DNA from: Saprospiraceae bacterium
Lineage (GTDB): Bacteria > Bacteroidota > Bacteroidia > Chitinophagales > Saprospiraceae
Direction: 5' to 3'
Assembly (NCBI GenBank): GCA_016787525.1
Contig: JAEUUP010000141.1
Span: 1-59,255, forward strand
Length of the DNA: 59,255 nt
Position numbers and translations under genes: made by a program. The notes beneath the pieces were generated by a model. That model had not been told where the DNA came from, ran no database searches, and saw only the letters and a list, made by a program, of their open reading frames with translations. Shown here piece after piece: positions 1 through 7,035 of this stretch. How positions within the stretch are numbered: the stretch's first letter is position 1; the number at the start of each line of letters is the position of its first letter.

Positions 1-203
1 GGGAGTCTGTCAAAGCTATTTTTATGACTCAACTAGTCGATTCTTTTATAAGTATCTACAAACTAGTCGAACTATTATTTATTCCAAAATTAGAATAATC
101 ATATGTCAATGAACGCAATTGTTTTACATTAGAAATTGCTGTAAAAAATCATAAACAGCAGGCAAATAATTGATTATCAATATTTTAAAATTTGCCTTTT
201 ATC
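1..203. other. Left-edge non-coding stretch
   Basis: This AT-rich stretch has no supported gene. It holds two copies of AACTAGTCGA about 30 bp apart (near 31 and 61) and, at 170-190, the first copy of a 21-bp element that recurs just after the following gene (1063-1083). Confidence 0.5.
170..190 (+). repeat. 21-bp direct repeat, upstream copy
   Basis: TTGATTATCAATATTTTAAA followed by A. The second copy is at 1063-1083 with one mismatch (C to G at base 9). The two copies bracket the Bro-N gene. They could be an operator used twice or a duplication made when the gene inserted. Confidence 0.5.
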
Positions 204-1037
204 ATGGAAAAACAAAACAAACTCATCGCTTTTGAAGGTGCGGCAATTCGCAAAACAATTCACAATGGCGAATGGTATTTCTCTGTCGTTGACATTATTG
301 AGGTTTTGACAGACAGCCCGATTCCTCGTAACTATTGGTCTATCGTAAAAAAACGTGAACCTCAGTTGCATACAATTTGTATGCAACTGAAAATGCAATC
401 TAAAGATGGTAAATTCTATAAAACAGATTGCGCCAATACTGAGGGGGTACTCCGCATTGTCATGTCCGTACCGTCACCCAAAGCGGAGCCTCTAAAATTG
501 TGGCTGGCGCAAGTCGGTAGGGAGCGCATTGAGGAAGCAGAAAATCCAGAAATTGCTTTCGAGCGCGCCAGAGAAATTTACAAAGCCAAGGGTTATCCCG
601 ACGACTGGATTGGATACAGAGAGAAAAGCATATTGATTCGCAAGGAGTTAACAGATGAATGGAAACAACGTGGTATCACTGAAAATAAAGAATATTCGAT
701 ATTAACAGCCGAAATTTCTAAAGCGACTTTCGGAGTCACGCCTTCTGAACATGCCCAGTTGAAAGGTCTCGAAAAGCAGAATTTACGCGACCATATGACC
801 AATTTGGAACTTATTTTTTCAGCTTTGGGCGAAGAATTGACTCGAACAGAAGCCATCAAATCCGATGCTCAAGGTTTTACAGAAAACCGCGAAGCTGCCA
901 TGAAAGGTGGTATGATTGCAGGCGAAGCCCGCGAACGTGTAGAAGCCCGAACAGGTCAAAAAGTGTTGTCGAACGAAAACTTTTTGAATCTAAATGCAGA
1001 CGAAACGAAAGCCCTTCCTAAGAACGAAGAAGAATGA
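204..1037 (+). CDS. Bro-N domain protein (phage antirepressor-like)
   Basis: The product has 277 residues. The first 100 or so match the Bro-N fold seen in phage antirepressors and in stand-alone chromosomal copies: FEGAAIRKTIHNGEWYFSV, then a CMQLKMQSKDGK segment and TDCANTEGVLRIVMSVPSPK. The rest is a charged helical region ending in an acidic tail. The ATG at 204 is preferred over an in-frame TTG at 192, because MEKQNK is the usual type of start. Bro-N binds DNA in known members; the target here is unknown. No other phage gene is adjacent. The gene lies between two copies of a 21-bp element (170-190 and 1063-1083), which could be a duplicated operator or a mark of insertion. One ACTGAGGGG copy (438) encodes Thr-Glu-Gly. 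A 12-nt-arm palindrome lies in the coding sequence at 363-389. Confidence 0.8.
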   Translation: MEKQNKLIAFEGAAIRKTIHNGEWYFSVVDIIEVLTDSPIPRNYWSIVKKREPQLHTICMQLKMQSKDGKFYKTDCANTEGVLRIVMSVPSPKAEPLKLWLAQVGRERIEEAENPEIAFERAREIYKAKGYPDDWIGYREKSILIRKELTDEWKQRGITENKEYSILTAEISKATFGVTPSEHAQLKGLEKQNLRDHMTNLELIFSALGEELTRTEAIKSDAQGFTENREAAMKGGMIAGEARERVEARTGQKVLSNENFLNLNADETKALPKNEEE

Positions 1038-1062
1038 AGGAATTTATTAGGCACATAAAAAG

Positions 1063-1083
1063 TTGATTATGAATATTTTAAAA
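1063..1083 (+). repeat. 21-bp direct repeat, downstream copy
   Basis: TTGATTATGAATATTTTAAA followed by A, 20 of 21 bases identical to 170-190. It lies in the 79-bp gap between the Bro-N gene and galE, so it could also act as a galE control site. Confidence 0.5.
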
Positions 1084-1116
1084 ATAAAAAAATTTATTCT
1101 GACAAATTAAAAACGT

Positions 1117-2124
1117 ATGAATATTTTAGTTACAGGTGGTGCGGGGTTTATCGGTAGTCATACCGTTGTTGCCCTTGTCGAAGCAGGTTTTGAGCCTATT
1201 ATTGTTGACGATTTTTCTAATTCCGAGAAACGAGCTTTGAGTGGTATTGAACGCATTTTGGGAAGACCTGTTAAATGTTATGAAGCGGATTGTAACAATT
1301 TAGAAACGATTCAAAACATCTTTAGACAAGAACAAATTCAGGGTGCTATCCATTTTGCAGCCTTCAAAGCTGTCGGTGAATCGGTCCAAAATCCACTAAA
1401 ATACTACGAAAACAACCTTGTTTCGCTCATCACCCTTTTGAAAGCGGCACATACTGAGGGGGTCAAAAATATTCTATTCTCTTCATCTGCAACGGTTTAT
1501 GGTTTGTCAGAAGAATTACCAGCGACAGAGCAAACACTCATTCCAAAAGCGATGTCACCTTATGGCAATACCAAACAGATTAGTGAAGAAATTCTGAGAG
1601 ATGTGGTTGCTTCGGGTGCTTTACTGAGGGGTATATCGTTGCGCTATTTCAACCCGATAGGCGCACATCCGTCAGCCGCAATAGGCGAATTGCCACTGGG
1701 CGTACCGAATAATCTCGTGCCATACATCACGCAAACAGGCGCAGGAATACGCGAAAAATTAACTGTTTTTGGTGGCGATTACGATACGCCAGATGGGACT
1801 TGTCTGCGCGATTTTATTCATGTTTGCGACCTTGCCGAGGCGCACGTCATTGCCATGAAATATCTATTGAGCTTGGAAGTGGATAATTATTACGATGTTT
1901 TTAATGTCGGTACAGGTGTCCCCAATAGCGTTTTGGAAGCCATAACGGCGTTTGAAGAAGTGAGTGGCAAATCGTTGCATTACGAAATCGGTGCACGACG
2001 AGACGGTGACGTACCTTCTTTGTATGCTGATGTCTCAAAAATAAAATCGGCTTTGGGTTGGACGGCCAAACGCTCAATGAAAGAGGGATTGGCAGACGCT
2101 TGGCGGTGGCAGCAGACTTTGTAA
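1117..2124 (+). CDS. galE: UDP-glucose 4-epimerase
   Basis: This 335-residue protein has the usual length of GalE, which interconverts UDP-glucose and UDP-galactose in the cytoplasm for the Leloir pathway and surface glycans. The Rossmann NAD-binding motif GGAGFIG is at residues 7-13. The catalytic serine region FSSSATVYG is near residues 121-129 and the YxxxK pair is Y149/K153. RYFNPIGAHPS and the later DGTCLRDFIHV segment are typical of the family. It contains two ACTGAGGGG copies (1453, 1623), encoding HTEGV and LLRG. By my recollection of the E. coli sequence, spacing around both is unchanged, so the motif seems to arise by substitution, not insertion. Confidence 0.95.
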   Translation: MNILVTGGAGFIGSHTVVALVEAGFEPIIVDDFSNSEKRALSGIERILGRPVKCYEADCNNLETIQNIFRQEQIQGAIHFAAFKAVGESVQNPLKYYENNLVSLITLLKAAHTEGVKNILFSSSATVYGLSEELPATEQTLIPKAMSPYGNTKQISEEILRDVVASGALLRGISLRYFNPIGAHPSAAIGELPLGVPNNLVPYITQTGAGIREKLTVFGGDYDTPDGTCLRDFIHVCDLAEAHVIAMKYLLSLEVDNYYDVFNVGTGVPNSVLEAITAFEEVSGKSLHYEIGARRDGDVPSLYADVSKIKSALGWTAKRSMKEGLADAWRWQQTL

Positions 2125-2240
2125 GCGAAATTAGAAGTCAAAAAGACTTTTATAAATCTTGACTTTTTTGTGCTTTGAATCTCAAAATCTCTCCTTACCT
2201 TTCGCTGTTTTGATTTACCAACTTTAAAAATCGGAAGGAT

Positions 2241-2954
2241 ATGCAACCATTTATTGGAGAATTAGTCGGCACGATGTTGCTGATTTTACTTGGTGACGGT
2301 GTTGTCGCAGGTGTTTTACTCAAAAATTCTAAGTCTGAAAATGCAGGCTGGATGGTGATAACAACAGCTTGGGCATTGGCAGTGACTATGGGCATTTATG
2401 TTGCAGGCCCCCTCAGTAATGCGCATCTTAATCCAGCGGTCACGTTAGCATTGGCAGCTACGGGGCAGTTTGCTGCGGACAAAGTACCTATGTATATTGG
2501 TGCGCAAATGTTGGGTGCTATCATGGGTAGCTGTTTAGTTTATCTACATTATTTGCCACATTGGGCAAAAACCGAAGATCAAGCCTTAAAATTAGCTGTT
2601 TTCTGCACCGCACCAGCCGAACGACACACGGTGGGCAATTTTATAAGCGAATTTATTGGCACATTTGTTCTTATGCTTGGTTTAGGAGCGATTGGTTCAA
2701 CTGAGTTCGCGGCTGGAGTTAATCCATTGGCTGTGGGTGGACTTATTGCTGTTATTGGTTTGTCATTAGGTGGTTCAACGGGCTACGCCATCAACCCTGC
2801 TCGCGATTTAGGCCCACGCATTGCTCATGCTATTTTGCCTATTCCTGGCAAAGGAGGATCAGATTGGGGCTATGCTTGGATTCCTGTTGTTGCGCCAATT
2901 TTGGGTGGTATCTGTGGTGCAGCTTTTTTCAAAACGTTTTTAAGTTTACATTAA
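2241..2954 (+). CDS. glpF: Aquaporin family glycerol/water channel
   Basis: This 237-residue, very hydrophobic protein has the six-helix, two-half-helix layout of MIP channels. The first NPA motif is in NAHLNPAVTLA (N64-A66) and the second in GYAINPARDLGPR (N185-A187). The Asp right after the second NPA-Arg (D189) is characteristic of glycerol facilitators rather than water-only aquaporins, so glycerol passage across the inner membrane is likely. No glycerol kinase gene is nearby. An ACTGAGGGG copy on the minus strand (2409) gives Pro-Leu-Ser seven residues before the first NPA. Confidence 0.85.
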   Translation: MQPFIGELVGTMLLILLGDGVVAGVLLKNSKSENAGWMVITTAWALAVTMGIYVAGPLSNAHLNPAVTLALAATGQFAADKVPMYIGAQMLGAIMGSCLVYLHYLPHWAKTEDQALKLAVFCTAPAERHTVGNFISEFIGTFVLMLGLGAIGSTEFAAGVNPLAVGGLIAVIGLSLGGSTGYAINPARDLGPRIAHAILPIPGKGGSDWGYAWIPVVAPILGGICGAAFFKTFLSLH

Positions 2955-3024
2955 ACTCATATTTACGAATCTCAAAGATTTTCGTAACTGTTGATTATAT
3001 TTTTGCTTAACAATAATTACTTAT

Positions 3025-3849
3025 ATGCGTCTTATCATTTTCACCAATCGAGACTTAGCGAGTAATCTTTTTCTGAACCACGTATTGCCGCATGTTGCGC
3101 CCTACGTGGTTCACATTTTTTTGTCTGATAAAGTCGGTAAAAAAGCCACAACTGAACCGCCTAAAGACTTAAAAGACTTGAAGTTTTTTGAACAGACACT
3201 GCCAAATGACTTTATCTTTGATTTACTCGACACTCAAAAAAGGCAGCCAAATAAAGATAGCAAACTGATGACTTTCAATGAATTATCAGATTTTTATAGT
3301 ATTCCTTTTGTTTCTTTAAATAATGTTGCTTTGGAAGAAAATCTTGATAAAGTAAAAAAATTATTGCCAGACTTAGTGCTATCGGTTCGATATGGTAAAA
3401 TATTCAAATCGGCATTTTTGAGTATTCCAAAACTGGGTGTTATTAATTTACACTCAGGACGACTCCCTCAGTATCGCGGCGTTTTACCTACTTTCAGAGC
3501 TTTGATGAATGGCGATGAGATACTATATCCGACGCTGCACTATATTGATAATGGCACGATTGATACAGGCGGTATCATCGGAAGTGCTGAGGTAAAAGTT
3601 GAGACAGGGAAGTCACTTTTAGGGCATGTTTTGAGCCTTTATCCCGCCAGTGTTCCTTTGGTCGTGCGTACCATCCAGCAGATTGCCAATGGTGAAAAGC
3701 CTTTAGCTGCTTCTCAAACCGATGAAAATGCAGCCTATTTCACATTTCCGACAGAAGAAGAAATCTTACTTTTCAAAGAAAAAACGGGCATTCCTTTTGT
3801 AGATACCGCTGAATATGAAGCGTTTATGAAACTATATACAAACGACTAA
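3025..3849 (+). CDS. Formyltransferase-fold protein
   Basis: The C-terminal two thirds of this 274-residue protein match the formyltransferase fold (methionyl-tRNA and GAR formyltransferases). INLHSGRLPQYRG supplies the catalytic Asn and His (N141, H143), and NGTIDTGGIIG supplies the Asp (D180). A reduced loop and a C-terminal helical tail replace the tRNA-binding domain, so this is probably not the housekeeping Fmt; a sugar-nucleotide or small-molecule formyltransferase is more likely. The substrate cannot be told from sequence. It lies upstream of the deo genes on the same strand, but a 79-bp gap with hairpins separates them, so co-transcription is uncertain. Confidence 0.75.
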   Translation: MRLIIFTNRDLASNLFLNHVLPHVAPYVVHIFLSDKVGKKATTEPPKDLKDLKFFEQTLPNDFIFDLLDTQKRQPNKDSKLMTFNELSDFYSIPFVSLNNVALEENLDKVKKLLPDLVLSVRYGKIFKSAFLSIPKLGVINLHSGRLPQYRGVLPTFRALMNGDEILYPTLHYIDNGTIDTGGIIGSAEVKVETGKSLLGHVLSLYPASVPLVVRTIQQIANGEKPLAASQTDENAAYFTFPTEEEILLFKEKTGIPFVDTAEYEAFMKLYTND

Positions 3850-3850
3850 C

Positions 3851-3870
3851 GCATACTGAGGGGTGTATGC
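3851..3870 (+). terminator. Small hairpin with an ACTGAGGGG copy in it
   Basis: GCATAC (3851-3856) pairs with GTATGC (3865-3870), with the G run of the motif in the loop. A second weak hairpin (TACCA ... TGGTA) follows near 3882-3899. Together they are a plausible but weak transcription end for the formyltransferase gene. Confidence 0.35.
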
Positions 3871-3928
3871 GCACTTGTTTTTACCATAAAACTTTGGTAT
3901 TTTTGTTAAAAATAAAACCAATCACACT

Positions 3929-5107
3929 TTGATAAATCGAGTCATTCTAATCGTCTTAGACAGCGTCGGTATTGGCGCATTGCCCGATGCCCCTCAGTAT
4001 GGTGACGCGGGCAGCAATACTTTGGGCAATATAGCCAAGCACTTTCCCAATCTTCATTTACCCAATTTGACAGCTTTGGGTCTGGGCAATATTGACCCAA
4101 CCAATCTTTTAGCCAAAACAGCTGCGCCTACCGCCTCCTTCGGCAAAGCTATGGAACAATCGGCTGGAAAAGACACGACAACAGGACATTGGGAAATCGC
4201 AGGTGTGGTTTTAGAAAAGCCTTTTCCTGTTTTTCTCGACGGGTTTCCTTCGGCGTTTATGGCTGACTTTGAGGCAGCTCTTGGCACAAAAACCATTGGC
4301 AACTATGCCGCGTCAGGGACGGTTGTCATCAACGATTTGGGTGACGAACACATGAGGACTCGGTTTCCGATAGTTTATACCTCCGCAGACAGCGTTTTTC
4401 AAATTGCGATGCACGAAGATGTCTATCCCATTGAAAGACAATACGAAATATGTCAAATAGCACGTGATTTACTGAGGGGAGACTTGGAAGTGGGTCGCGT
4501 CATTGCCCGACCTTTCACAGGCAGTTCGGGCAATTATACACGCACAAGCCGCCGCAAGGACTTTGCTGTCGCACCACCACACACCATTTTAGATGCTGTA
4601 AAAGAAAGCGGCAAGACCGTGTTTGCTATTGGAAAAATCTTAGATATTTTCAACGGCAAAGGCATTACAAATTATGTGAAAACAGCTAATAATTTGGAAG
4701 GCATAAAAGCCACAATTGAAGCCATAAAGCATGGTATTACTGAGGGGTTAGTTTTTACAAACTTAGTTGATTTCGATATGCTGTTTGGTCATCGGCGCGA
4801 TGTTGAAGGATATGCTAAAGCCTTGATGGAGTTTGATAGTTATATTCCTGAAATATGCAACTCACTAAAAAACAATGATTTACTTATCATAACAGCCGAC
4901 CACGGGAATGACCCGACTTTCACAGGCAACGACCATACACGAGAGTATATTCCAATTTTGAATTATGGAAAAATGATAAAAAAAGGGCATAATATTGGCA
5001 TAAGAAACTCATTTGCAGATATAGCTGCGACGATTGCAGAGGCTTTAGATATTGAATATGAAACACAGGGGGAAAGTTATTTTTCACATATTCGCAGTTC
5101 AAAATAA
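3929..5107 (+). CDS. deoB: Phosphopentomutase
   Basis: This 392-residue alkaline-phosphatase-superfamily enzyme moves phosphate between C1 and C5 of (deoxy)ribose, feeding deoxyribose 1-phosphate to the aldolase step. The N-terminal metal-binding VILIVLDSVGIGALPDA, the catalytic-Thr segment AGKDTTTGHWE and the C-terminal ITADHGNDPTF ... DHTREYIP are all present, and the length is normal. The start is TTG at 3929; the next residues INRVILIVLD are the conserved N-terminus and no ATG fits. It opens a run with a nucleoside phosphorylase (11-nt gap), deoC and an aldehyde dehydrogenase. Three motif copies (3990, 4471, 4739) encode Pro-Gln-Tyr, Leu-Arg-Gly and Thr-Glu-Gly. Confidence 0.95.
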   Translation: MINRVILIVLDSVGIGALPDAPQYGDAGSNTLGNIAKHFPNLHLPNLTALGLGNIDPTNLLAKTAAPTASFGKAMEQSAGKDTTTGHWEIAGVVLEKPFPVFLDGFPSAFMADFEAALGTKTIGNYAASGTVVINDLGDEHMRTRFPIVYTSADSVFQIAMHEDVYPIERQYEICQIARDLLRGDLEVGRVIARPFTGSSGNYTRTSRRKDFAVAPPHTILDAVKESGKTVFAIGKILDIFNGKGITNYVKTANNLEGIKATIEAIKHGITEGLVFTNLVDFDMLFGHRRDVEGYAKALMEFDSYIPEICNSLKNNDLLIITADHGNDPTFTGNDHTREYIPILNYGKMIKKGHNIGIRNSFADIAATIAEALDIEYETQGESYFSHIRSSK

Positions 5108-5118
5108 AACCATAAATT

Positions 5119-5994
5119 ATGAATCAAAAATTAGCAGCTTCCGAACTCGTTTTAAACCCCAACGGCAGCGTTTATCACTGCAATCTGCTGCCTGAGAACT
5201 TGGCTGATACCATTATTTTAGTAGGCGACCCTGGACGTGTACCTTTGGTATCGAGTTTTTTCGATACGGTTGATTTTCAAACCCAAAAAAGGGAAATCGT
5301 TACGCACACAGGTACTAAAAATGGTCAGCGTATTTCGGCAATTTCAACAGGCATGGGAACGGATAATATTGATATTGTGCTGAGTGAATTAGACGCAGTG
5401 GCTAATATTGATTTGGTTAGTAGAAAAATAAAAACTGAACATAAACAGTTGACATTCATTCGTTTGGGTACTTCTGGAGCATTGCAAGCCGATATTCCAG
5501 TGGATAGTTTTTTGGCAAGTTCACATGGTTTGGGTTTCGATGGGGTATTGCATTATTATCAAAATACTGAGGGGTATTCGGACAGTGGTTTTGTCAGAAA
5601 ATTTGTGAGAGAAACAGCTTGGGACAAGCGTTTGTCACGCCCTTATTTGGTCGAATGCGATGCTGATTTATTGGCAAAAGCTAAAAATTTGGGTTTTTAT
5701 TCGGGTATAACGGCGACGGCGATTGGTTTTTACGGTCCACAAGGTCGTGTGCTGCGTTTGGATGTGAATGATACAATGCTGAATGAAAAACTCTCTAATT
5801 TTAGATACAAAAACATGAAAATCACTAATTTTGAAATGGAAACTTCGGCGATATATGGTTTATCAAAATTGATGGGGCATCGTGCTTTGACGATAAATTG
5901 TATTATTGCGAATCGTTTTACGGGTCAATACAGTGTAGATTATCAAAAATCGGTGCGAGAATTGATTGGAAAGGTGGTGAATGAATTAATTTAA
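5119..5994 (+). CDS. Nucleoside phosphorylase (uridine phosphorylase-like)
   Basis: This 291-residue protein belongs to the NP-I family. It would split (deoxy)nucleosides with phosphate to give a base and (deoxy)ribose 1-phosphate, the DeoB substrate. TIILVGDPGRVPLVSSFFD near residue 35 is the phosphate-binding GDPxR motif. FIRLGTSGALQ and NFEMETSAIYGL (the MExxA-type ribose-binding segment) are also clear. Base preference cannot be settled by eye, and similar Bacteroidota proteins are often annotated as uridine phosphorylase. It follows deoB by 11 nt and precedes deoC by 20 nt, so the three are almost certainly one transcript. Confidence 0.85.
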   Translation: MNQKLAASELVLNPNGSVYHCNLLPENLADTIILVGDPGRVPLVSSFFDTVDFQTQKREIVTHTGTKNGQRISAISTGMGTDNIDIVLSELDAVANIDLVSRKIKTEHKQLTFIRLGTSGALQADIPVDSFLASSHGLGFDGVLHYYQNTEGYSDSGFVRKFVRETAWDKRLSRPYLVECDADLLAKAKNLGFYSGITATAIGFYGPQGRVLRLDVNDTMLNEKLSNFRYKNMKITNFEMETSAIYGLSKLMGHRALTINCIIANRFTGQYSVDYQKSVRELIGKVVNELI

Positions 5995-6014
5995 GAATAA
6001 CGAATATCGAAAAA

Positions 6015-6998
6015 ATGAGAAATAAAAGAACAGAATTGACAATCAATCATTTAGAGCGCAACGATGGCGTGCCGTTTGATGCTTCTTGGTTTGAAAATAG
6101 CCAAATCAATCGCAGTGCCATTGAACGCAGAACCTCAAGTTTGGGCGGACGCAGAACGGTCAAAAAAGAGTATCAAGCGGCTTGGTTGTTGAAGGCGATT
6201 AGTTGTATTGACCTCACAACTTTGGCGGGCGACGACACACGTGGCAACGTCATTCGGCTGTGTGCCAAAGCCCAATCACCTGTGCGTCATGACCTTTTGG
6301 AAGCCATGGATATGACCGATGAACCTATCCAAGTCGGCGCGGTGTGTGTGTATCACAACCTGATTTCGTTTGCAAAAGAGGCTTTGGAAGGCTCAAACAT
6401 ACCGATTGCCGCCGTCTCAACGGGCTTTCCTGCGGGTAAGATTTCGTTGGAGGATAAAATTACGGAGATAAAAAAATCTGTTGCCGCAGGTGCGACAGAG
6501 ATTGATATTGTAATAAGTCGTGATTTGGTCATTGAATCAAAATGGCAAGAACTCTACGACGAAGTAGCCTTGTGCCGCAAAGCGTGCGGTGAAGCCCACA
6601 TGAAGACCATTTTGGCAACAGGCGAAATTTCAACCTTAACAAAAGTCGCCAAAGCCAGCATGGTGAGCATGATGGCAGGCTCAGATTTTATCAAAACGAG
6701 TACAGGCAAAGAGTCTGTCAACGCCACGTTACCCGTTAGTTTGGTGATGATACGCATGATTCGGGACTATTACGAGCGAACGGGTCTTAAAGTCGGGTAC
6801 AAACCTGCGGGCGGCATTCAAAAAGCCAAACAAGCCCTTGATTGGTTGATATTGATGAAAGAAGAATTGGGCAACGATTGGCTCAATCCTGAGCTGTTCC
6901 GTTTCGGAGCGAGTAGTCTTTTGGGCGATATTGAACGGCAGTTGGAGCATTTTGTAACTGGGGCATATTCTGCGGGCTATCGTCATCCAATGGCGTGA
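6015..6998 (+). CDS. deoC: Deoxyribose-phosphate aldolase
   Basis: DeoC cleaves 2-deoxyribose 5-phosphate to acetaldehyde and glyceraldehyde 3-phosphate by Schiff-base chemistry. The Schiff-base lysine is K227 in DFIKTSTGK and the second catalytic lysine is K263 in GYKPAGGI. The protein has 327 residues, longer than the roughly 250 of short bacterial forms; the extra length is an N-terminal segment of about 70 residues, as in the longer DeoC subfamily. The gene lies 20 nt after the phosphorylase. An ACTGAGGGG copy (7002, minus strand) lies in the short gap before the dehydrogenase gene. Confidence 0.95.
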   Translation: MRNKRTELTINHLERNDGVPFDASWFENSQINRSAIERRTSSLGGRRTVKKEYQAAWLLKAISCIDLTTLAGDDTRGNVIRLCAKAQSPVRHDLLEAMDMTDEPIQVGAVCVYHNLISFAKEALEGSNIPIAAVSTGFPAGKISLEDKITEIKKSVAAGATEIDIVISRDLVIESKWQELYDEVALCRKACGEAHMKTILATGEISTLTKVAKASMVSMMAGSDFIKTSTGKESVNATLPVSLVMIRMIRDYYERTGLKVGYKPAGGIQKAKQALDWLILMKEELGNDWLNPELFRFGASSLLGDIERQLEHFVTGAYSAGYRHPMA

Positions 6999-7035
6999 GA
7001 CCCCCTCAGTATTATTTTAAAATCAATCGTTTAAA

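Noticed and set aside
363-389. 27-bp palindrome inside the Bro-N gene (CAGTTGCATACA and its complement) as a regulatory site
   Set aside because: It encodes the conserved QLHTICMQL segment of the domain, so protein constraint explains it as well as any site would.
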